Source of the DNA: Paraburkholderia caribensis
GTDB lineage: Bacteria; Pseudomonadota; Gammaproteobacteria; Burkholderiales; Burkholderiaceae
Reading direction: 5' to 3'
Assembly (NCBI RefSeq): GCF_002902945.1
Contig: NZ_CP026103.1
Span: 1,736,001-1,800,000, forward strand
Length of the DNA stretch: 64,000 nt
In this document: one piece after another, positions 25,917-32,900 of the stretch
Layout of the letters: every line of letters begins with the position of its first letter
Position numbering within the stretch: position 1 is the first letter of the stretch
Program-made: the position numbers and the translations under genes
Notes under the pieces: generated by a model
Seen by the model: only the letters and a program-made list of their open reading frames with translations
Database searches by the model: none
Told to the model about the DNA's origin: nothing

Positions 25917-26858
25917 ATGTTAGACAGGATTGTTGGTCCGCTTTTACCCGTTGCGTTCGTGATCGTGCTCGGCTTTATCGCCGGCAAGCGCAAACGGCTG
26001 AATCATTCGGACAGTCTGCTCATCAGCAGGCTGGTGCTCGGCTGGATTTTCCCGGCGCTGCTGCTGGTCGGCATGGCGAGCACGCCGCGCTCGCAGCTGT
26101 TCGACTTCAAACTGATTCTTGCAACGTTCATCGGCATCATGGGGATGTACACGGTCGCGCTGCTGCTCGGCTGGTGGCGCTACCGCGAACTGAAGGCGGC
26201 GACGCTCAAAGGTTTCGTGAATGGCTACCCGGATGCCGCATTCATGGGCATTCCAATCCTGCAGGCGATGTTCGGTCCCGGCAGCATCTATTCGGTGCTC
26301 GTTCTGAATCTGATCGCGAGCCTGGTGATGATTCCGTTGACGACCATGCTGCTGACCGTTGCGAGCGGAGAAGGAAGCGGCACGCAGGCGTTTCTGGCGA
26401 GTATCAAGAGCGCGGTGCGCCGTCCGTTGATGTGGGCGCCGGCGCTTGGCATCGTCTGCTCGCTGTTGCAGATCAAGTTTCCGCCCGTGCTCGCCGAAGC
26501 CTTCAATCTGCTCGGCAAGGCTACGCCAGGCGTTTCGCTGCTTTGCCTTGGGCTGATCATGTCGTCGGTCAAGCTGAAACTGTCCGGTGAAGTCTGGGCC
26601 AATCTCGGGCTCAAGCTGTTGATTCACCCACTGTTGATGTTCGCGGCGACGGTCCTGCTCGGCGTTCACGGACTCTACGCGCAACAGATGATCCTGCTTT
26701 GCGCGCTGCCGTCCGCGACCATTCCCGCCATGTTCGCCAACGAGGCGGGCGCCTATCAGAGCGAAGCCGCAACGTCGATTCTCATCAGTACGGTGCTGTC
26801 GATCGTCACGTTTTCGGCGGCTATCTATCTTGTTGATGGCGGCCTCGCCGCTGCATGA
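25917..26858 (+). CDS. AEC-family (auxin efflux carrier-like) transporter
   Basis: 313 residues with ten hydrophobic helices. It starts 43 bases after the enolase-superfamily gene on the same strand with AGGAG upstream of ATG, so the two probably form an operon under the divergent GntR regulator. Substrate likely is the carboxylate used by the enzyme. It is only distantly similar to the AEC carrier at 22057; the two belong to different branches and are not a recent duplication. Confidence 0.9.
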   Translation: MLDRIVGPLLPVAFVIVLGFIAGKRKRLNHSDSLLISRLVLGWIFPALLLVGMASTPRSQLFDFKLILATFIGIMGMYTVALLLGWWRYRELKAATLKGFVNGYPDAAFMGIPILQAMFGPGSIYSVLVLNLIASLVMIPLTTMLLTVASGEGSGTQAFLASIKSAVRRPLMWAPALGIVCSLLQIKFPPVLAEAFNLLGKATPGVSLLCLGLIMSSVKLKLSGEVWANLGLKLLIHPLLMFAATVLLGVHGLYAQQMILLCALPSATIPAMFANEAGAYQSEAATSILISTVLSIVTFSAAIYLVDGGLAAA

Positions 26859-26862
26859 CGAC

Positions 26863-26890
26863 AGATAGCGAAGCACCCGCTTCGCTATCT
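26863..26890. terminator. Bidirectional terminator hairpin
   Basis: A perfect 12-bp stem, AGATAGCGAAGC and GCTTCGCTATCT, with a 4-base loop (ACCC), placed 5 bases after the AEC stop and 24 bases before the convergent GlcG-like gene end. Confidence 0.75.
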
Positions 26891-26913
26891 CATCAGGTCA
26901 CGCGCAATGGCAA

Positions 26914-27441
26914 TCAGTGCGGCAGCCGGTTCGCCACTTTGGCGACACCCGCAGCCGCACACACTTCATCCTTATCCCCGCCCGGCGCTCCGCCGATTCC
27001 CAGCGCACCCACCATCTCGCCGCCCGCCTTGAACGCTACTGCGCCCGGCAGCGCGATCACGTTGTGAACCGTCGCGAGTTGCGGCGCGTAAGGACTCGTT
27101 TTGACCAGTTCGAAGAATCCGCTCGAACGGTCGAAGCCGAATTCGGGCCCCAGCGTGACGACCGTAAATGCTTTTCTGAAACTCGACTCACCCGTGTGCA
27201 CCGTTGCGTGATCGCCGCGTATGACGACTTGCGGCACACCGTCCATATCGACCACCGTGGCCGTCACCCAGTACTGCTTCGCTTCACATACGCGAATCGC
27301 CTCTTGGGCTGCCTCGACGGCAAGACTGGTCGGCAATGTGTAGTGATATCCGGGCTGAGGCTGAGGCGGCTGTTGCGAATGTACCGGCATACACGTGATC
27401 GACAAGCCGCACACTAACGCGAACGATAAAGTTAATTTCAT
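26914..27441 (-). CDS. Secreted GlcG/HbpS-family heme-binding-like protein
   Basis: 175 residues. A signal peptide (M-K-L-T-L-S-F-A-L-V-C-G-L...) precedes the GlcG/HbpS domain (PF03928), recognised by S-L-A-V-E-A-A-Q-E-A-I-R-V-C, V-D-M-D-G-V-P-Q-V, and the glycine-rich end G-A-L-G-I-G-G-A-P-G-G-D-K-D. HbpS-type proteins bind heme or small molecules outside the cytoplasm. ATG 27441 has GGAGG at good distance. It stands alone. Confidence 0.85.
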   Translation of the reverse strand: MKLTLSFALVCGLSITCMPVHSQQPPQPQPGYHYTLPTSLAVEAAQEAIRVCEAKQYWVTATVVDMDGVPQVVIRGDHATVHTGESSFRKAFTVVTLGPEFGFDRSSGFFELVKTSPYAPQLATVHNVIALPGAVAFKAGGEMVGALGIGGAPGGDKDEVCAAAGVAKVANRLPH

Positions 27442-27499
27442 ATCAACCTCCAGCACGAATCAAAGGAATACAACGGAAGCGGCCGGCGATCGTTGCACA

Positions 27500-27526
27500 A
27501 GCGGGCGCACATCGGCTGCGCCCGCT
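27500..27526. terminator. Strong hairpin in the GlcG / response-regulator interval
   Basis: Ten-bp arms AGCGGGCGCA and TGCGCCCGCT with a 7-base loop. It lies 217 bases past the 3' end of the response-regulator gene and upstream of the GlcG gene, so it may end transcription from the former. The remaining 27442-27742 sequence is A/T-richer and shows no gene. Confidence 0.4.
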
Positions 27527-27742
27527 ACGAAGCGGCGCCCCGGTTCTCGCGAATAGAGACAGTCTCATTCTTTTCCAACCTCTTCAAATGCCATACAGGC
27601 TTCATTTCAACGGAGTGCAAATTATTGCCCCGTTTGCGGCATTTGCAGGCGCGAATTTGACGACACAGATGAAACTGTCTTTTGAACAGATGGAAATAGG
27701 TGTTGGCACAACGAGCGCGAGCGGCGCGAGGTGCGACGCGAA

Positions 27743-28417
27743 TCAGTTAGAACTCGGCTGCCGTTGATCGATGCCAAGCGCCTCCGCTTTCCGAACGAGA
27801 TCGGGAAGCGAGCGCGACACCATTTTTTTCATCACCTGGCCACGATGGATCTTCACGGTGATTTCGCTCAGATGCAGTTCATAGGCAATCTGCTTGTTCA
27901 ACATACCGGCCACCACGAACTTCATCACCTCGCGCTCGCGTTGCGTCAGCGATTCATACGACTCCTGCAGCGTCGCCAATGCCTGTTCCGATTCGCGGCG
28001 TTCGGCGTCGCGCTTGAGCGCGTGAGCGATCGCGTCGAGCATGTCCTGATCGCGGAATGGCTTGGCGAAGAAATCCAGCGCGCCCGCCTTCATCGCCTTG
28101 ACCGTCATCTCGATGTCGCCATGCGCCGTGATGAACAGGATCGGCATGCGTACGCCGCAGCGATGCGCCTCCTGCTGAAACGCAAGACCGCTCTCGCCTC
28201 GCAACCGGACGTCGAGAATCAGGCAACTGGGTGCGTCGTACTTCGGAAACGCGAGAAAATCTTTGGGTGACTCGAATGTCTCCACATGCAGACCTACCGA
28301 TCGCACCAGCCCATTCAATACAAACCGGATCGATTCATCGTCGTCGATAACATACACGACTGACGGCTTGCCTTCGCCATTTCTCGTGATTGAAGCCGAA
28401 CTCGGTCCTGAGACCAT
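27743..28417 (-). CDS. FixJ/NarL-type response regulator
   Basis: 224 residues. Receiver domain (about 20-135): acidic pocket I-D-D-D-E-S, phospho-acceptor Asp in L-I-L-D-V-R-L, T in I-T-A-H-G and K in F-F-A-K-P-F. C-terminal LuxR HTH (about 150-210): L-T-Q-R-E-R-E-V-M-K-F-V-V-A-G-M-L-N-K-Q-I-A-Y-E-L. ATG 28417 follows GGAGGCGAA. No histidine kinase directly adjoins; the large hybrid kinase at 29927-35881 is on the same strand two genes upstream and is the nearest candidate partner. Confidence 0.92.
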   Translation of the reverse strand: MVSGPSSASITRNGEGKPSVVYVIDDDESIRFVLNGLVRSVGLHVETFESPKDFLAFPKYDAPSCLILDVRLRGESGLAFQQEAHRCGVRMPILFITAHGDIEMTVKAMKAGALDFFAKPFRDQDMLDAIAHALKRDAERRESEQALATLQESYESLTQREREVMKFVVAGMLNKQIAYELHLSEITVKIHRGQVMKKMVSRSLPDLVRKAEALGIDQRQPSSN

Positions 28418-28656
28418 TTCGCCTCCTTATTAACGATTGAGGAATCCTTTCTCAGACCGCGGATTGACCGATGCAGATACGGCGACACGCTACATTGTTG
28501 TCCCAAACCGCGACGAGCGCAAAGCAAGGCCGCGCATGGGTTGCTGTGTAAAGGAATAAAGCGAGGGCAACGTCAAACTGGAGACGTTCAGATGCTATCG
28601 CTAGGCGCGCAGCGATTGCAGCAGCAATGGCGCGCAACGATAAACCGATATTTTGC

Positions 28657-28791
28657 TTATTGGTTTTGGGCTGCAAGAAAGCCGCGTATCAGGCGGCTGT
28701 CGTGCCATGTCTGGCCCGAAGCAGGCGCACTGCTGATCGCGGCAGTCAGCAACAAGCCGAACAACGAGCGGATTCGAACCCTTTCCATCAT
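28657..28791 (-). CDS. Possible small secreted peptide
   Basis: A 44-codon frame with a convincing signal-peptide pattern (M-M-E-R-V-R-I-R-S-L-F-G-L-L-L-T-A-A-I-S-S-A-P-A-S-G-Q) and CGGGAG upstream of ATG. The mature part would be only about 17 residues, so it may instead be the 5' remnant of a lost exported protein. The rest of the 28418-28842 gap shows nothing. Confidence 0.35.
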   Translation of the reverse strand: MMERVRIRSLFGLLLTAAISSAPASGQTWHDSRLIRGFLAAQNQ

Positions 28792-28842
28792 GAACGGCTC
28801 CCGGTTGAATGCTGCAAGATTCTTCAGAGTGCAACCACGAAA

Positions 28843-29721
28843 TCAAGGCAGTGGTCCCGCCTCGGACCGCGCGACATCGAGAAACGCCCGCATCGCGTTC
28901 GACAGATAAGCGTCGCGCCGCCGCACGAACAGCGTCTCCATGCGCGCCGTGTCGGACGCGAGTGCGTGGACCGCGACGTGATTCCTCTGCGCCGCATTCG
29001 ACACGAGCCCGCGCGGCAACAACGTAATGCCGATGCCCGCCGCGACGCACGAAAGAATCGCGTCGATCGAGCCGAATGCGAGCGCCGCGACCGACAGTAT
29101 CCCCATTTCGGCGAGCAGCAAATCGAGTCGCTCGCGATACGAGCAGCCTTGACTGAATACGATCGTCTTCAGATTTCCAACCCTTCCCACTTCGGTCAAC
29201 GAGCGCATTGCCGCTGGTGTCACGAGCACGAGTTCCTCGCGAAAGACCGTCTCGACATCCAGACCGGGATCGTCCTGTGGCCCTGCAACGAATGCGCCAT
29301 CCAGACGGCACCCGGCGACAGCGTCCGTCAGCCCGTCGCTCGTGCCTGTCGTCAACGACAATCCGACTTGCGGATACAGGCTCGCGAAGCAGCTGAGCGC
29401 ACGGCTCAGCTGCAATGCACCCGTGGTCCACAGCGCACCAATGGCGAGCGTGCCGGACGGCGGACCGTCGTCGAGTGCCGCAAGGCGCGCGTCGGCGACC
29501 AGCCGCGCCGCTCGCGCCGCGTAGGGCAGCATGCGCTGCCCGGCGGGCGTCATCCTCACGCCTCGCACATGCCGCTCGAACAGCGCGACGCCCACTTCTC
29601 CTTCTAGAGACCGGATTCGTCCCGTGACATTCGACTGCACCGTATGCAACTCCAGCGCTGCGCGGCTCATGCTTCCGAAGCGAGCGACAGCGTCGAATAC
29701 CTTCAGATCCGCCACGTCCAT
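28843..29721 (-). CDS. LysR-family regulator
   Basis: 292 residues. HTH at about residues 5-60 (L-K-V-F-D-A-V-A-R-F-G-S-M-S-R-A-A-L-E-L-H-T-V-Q-S-N-V-T-G-R-I). The C-terminal part has the LysR effector-binding fold. The ATG at 29721 has GGGGTG upstream; a GTG at 29730 is an alternative. No divergent gene; it sits between the big histidine kinase and the response regulator on the same strand, so its target is unclear. Confidence 0.9.
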   Translation of the reverse strand: MDVADLKVFDAVARFGSMSRAALELHTVQSNVTGRIRSLEGEVGVALFERHVRGVRMTPAGQRMLPYAARAARLVADARLAALDDGPPSGTLAIGALWTTGALQLSRALSCFASLYPQVGLSLTTGTSDGLTDAVAGCRLDGAFVAGPQDDPGLDVETVFREELVLVTPAAMRSLTEVGRVGNLKTIVFSQGCSYRERLDLLLAEMGILSVAALAFGSIDAILSCVAAGIGITLLPRGLVSNAAQRNHVAVHALASDTARMETLFVRRRDAYLSNAMRAFLDVARSEAGPLP

Positions 29722-29926
29722 GATGTGCACCCCGATGAATCGCCATCGAGCACAAGGGCTCGCGCGATGTCTTTCGCGTCAGCTCACTTCCCCTGATCCA
29801 ACAGGAATAGCCTAACGAGGGCGCAACGGCCGCACCAGCCTACTATTGCTTGCACTTTGACCCACCATCGCATGACGCGCTCATACCGTCGTATGTAACG
29901 GGCAGGCACGATAAACGCATGCATCT

Positions 29927-32900
29927 TCAGCTGGCGGCGTCGCCGGATGGAAGCGTGAAATGGAAGCGCGCGCCGCCGTGCATCGAGCCGTTGTCGGCTG
30001 CGATGCGTCCGCCATGCGCTTCGATAATCGTGCGGCAGATCGGCAGGCCCATTCCCATGCCGTTTTCCTTGGTCGTGTAAAAGCTCTGAAACAGCCGGTT
30101 GAGGTCTTCCGGCGCGATGCCGGGTCCGCTGTCTTCCGTCGCGCAGTAGACGGTCGCGTCGTCGCGCGTCTCGGTGCGGATCGTGATCTTGCGCTCGGAG
30201 CTGCCCGCCTGCTCCATCGCCTGCATCGCATTGACGAGAAGATTGACGATCACCTGCTGCAACTGAATGCGATCGGCGAACACCATCGGCAGCGCGGCGG
30301 CACGCTGGCGCAACACGACGACGCCGCGCGACTGCACTTCATGCTGGAGAAAAATGAGGGCTTCGTCGATCAGTTCGTCGAGTTGCGCGACCGCCCGCTG
30401 CGGGCCGCGCCGCAGCGCCATGCCGCGGATGCGATCGACGATATCCACCGCGCGCCGCGCATCGGCGCCGATCCGCATGTTGATCTGCCGCGCCTCCGCG
30501 ACATCGGGCACGGCACGATCGAGCCAGCGGTTGCCGATCGCGCTGTTCATCGCGATAGCGGACAGCGGCTGGTTCAGCTCGTGAGCGACGGAGGCCGTCA
30601 GCTCGCCGAGCATCGAAATGCGCGCGGCGTGCGCGAAGTCGGCCTGGAGGCGCTGCAACATGTCCTGCGCGCGCACGCGCTCGGTCAGATCGACGAGACT
30701 GATGAGCGCAATGCCCAGGTCTTCGGCGGAACTCGGGCGCGCAATCGTAAAGAGAACGTCGATAATCCGCCCATCCAGGGTGGGCAGCTTGGTCGTTTCC
30801 TGAAAGATCGCCTTGCCGCCGTAGCGGCTTTCGAGCGCGCGCCGGAACGTTCCGGGGCTTTCCCGCCAGACCCACGGCAGCGGACCGAGCAACGCGCGCC
30901 GGTCCTTCGCGCCGAACATCTGCGCCGCGTGGTGATTGACCTCCTCGACGATCAGCATTTCCATCGCGCGGTCCAGCCAGCCCGGATGGTCGTCGATATA
31001 CGCGGACAGATCGTCGACGCCTTGCGCGCGCAATTCCGTGAGCAGCGCCATCAAGGGCTGTGCCTCGATCTGCCAGAGGCCCACGGGCATATCGAAGAAC
31101 AGGCTGCGATAGCGGTGCTCGCTGCGTTCCAGCGCCGCATGCGCCCGCTTGCGCACCGTAATGTCCTTGAGCGCGCCGAGCACGCGCAAGCTGCTTTCGG
31201 TGTCGACCACGACGCGCGCCACCACCTGCAGATGCCGGATCGACCCGTCGGGCATCAGCAGCCGGTGCTCGACGTCGAACGGCTGGTGGTCGTGCGTCGC
31301 GCGGTCGAAGGCGAGACGCACGACGGTGATGTCGTCGGGATGCACGCGGCCGAACATCATGTCGATGGTGGGCATGGCGCCGGCGTCGAAGCCGAAGATC
31401 CGGAAGCTCTCTTTCGACCAGATCAGCTCGTCGCTCGACACATGCCAGTCGAAGCTGCCCGTGTGGCTCAGTTGTTGCGCGTCGGCCAGCAGCGCTTCCG
31501 CGTCCTGCAGATCGGCGTAGAGGCGCGCCGTTTCGAGCGACAGCGCGGCCTGCGACGCGAGCAGCCGCAGCACCGCCGTGCGCGCGGGCGTGAAGGCGTC
31601 GGAGGTCAGATTGTTTTCGAGGTACAGCACGCCGATCAGCCGCGTCTGCTTGACGAGCGGCAGACACAGGATCGAACGGCAATCGTGACGGCGCACGTAC
31701 TCGTCGGAAGAAAACGGGCTGCGCGCCGACGCATCGTCGAGCAGCACGCTATCCCCCGTGCGGATCACGTAGCGCAGCACCGACTCGGGAAGCTCCGCGG
31801 CCGTCGCGCGAATTTTCCGCAGGCGCACCTCCACGCCGTCGTGAGTCGTCATCGCTTGCGCTTCGATGCGCAACTCGTTGCCGCGCCTGAAGATCAGCAA
31901 GCCGCGATTCGCGCCCGCGTGCTCGAGCGCGAGCACCATCAGCGTATGGATCAGCTCGTTCAGGTCGATGCCGCTGAAGATCGCGCGCGACACGTTGACC
32001 ACGGTCGCGAGATCCAGTTGTTCGTTCGACGTGGCGATCGTGCCTTCGAGACTCGCCGGATCATGCCGCAACTGAGCGTACGTTCGTGCCAGTTGATGCA
32101 CCTTGCCTTTGGCGCCCCAGCGCTCGTAGCAGGAACGCGCGTTGAAAAGGTAGGTGTCGGCGATGGTTTCAAGGCCGCGCGCCGCATGAAACTGCGCGGC
32201 CAGTTCATGGGCGAGCGCCTGATACTGGATGAAGCCGTGCTCGCGCGCCGCGCGTATCGCCTCCTCATAGCAATGCATCGCATCGGAATCGCGGCCTTCG
32301 ATGCGCGCGATTTCCGCAGCGAGCAGCGCATGACGATGCCGAAAATTCTCGGGACAGTGCGTGCTCCACGATTCGAACCTAGCCAGTTTTTCCGCGAGCC
32401 GGTCGCGCGACGCGTGCTGCTCTTCCTTGCTGGCAGCGGCATAACGCGCTGCCAGCGTCAGTGCGTCGAAGAAGTGAAACGTCGGCTCGATGGGCAGCGC
32501 CATCGCCGCGCCCAGCATCGGCGCTGCTTCGCTCGCGGCCTTCGACGCATCGTCGTACCGGCCGTCGTGAAACGCGAGAATCATCTTCATGATGTGATAG
32601 AAGACGATCCCGCAGCCAAAATTGGCCTTCTCGATCGCGCTGAAACAGGCTGCCTCGTCGAACGTCGCGTCGCCCAGCTTGAGTGGATCGGACGTGACGC
32701 CCCGCAGACTGGCGACGAATTGCTGTTCGAGCCGGATCGTTTCGAGCACGGCGTCGTTGCGGCTTTGCCGCGCGAACGCGGCGTGCTTCTCCGATAGCGG
32801 CTGAACCTCGTCGAGCACGGCGCCTTTCTCGATGGTTTGCCATACGGTGGTGAACGCGAGGTATCCGGCGAATACCAGGTCGCCTGTTTCGAGGCACGCG

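Noticed and set aside
29960..32797. A 945-codon open frame on the plus strand inside the giant sensor gene
   Set aside because: It is antisense to the histidine kinase gene, shows no domain and is explained by high G/C at third positions of the real frame. The same holds for the plus-strand frame at 33965-35719.
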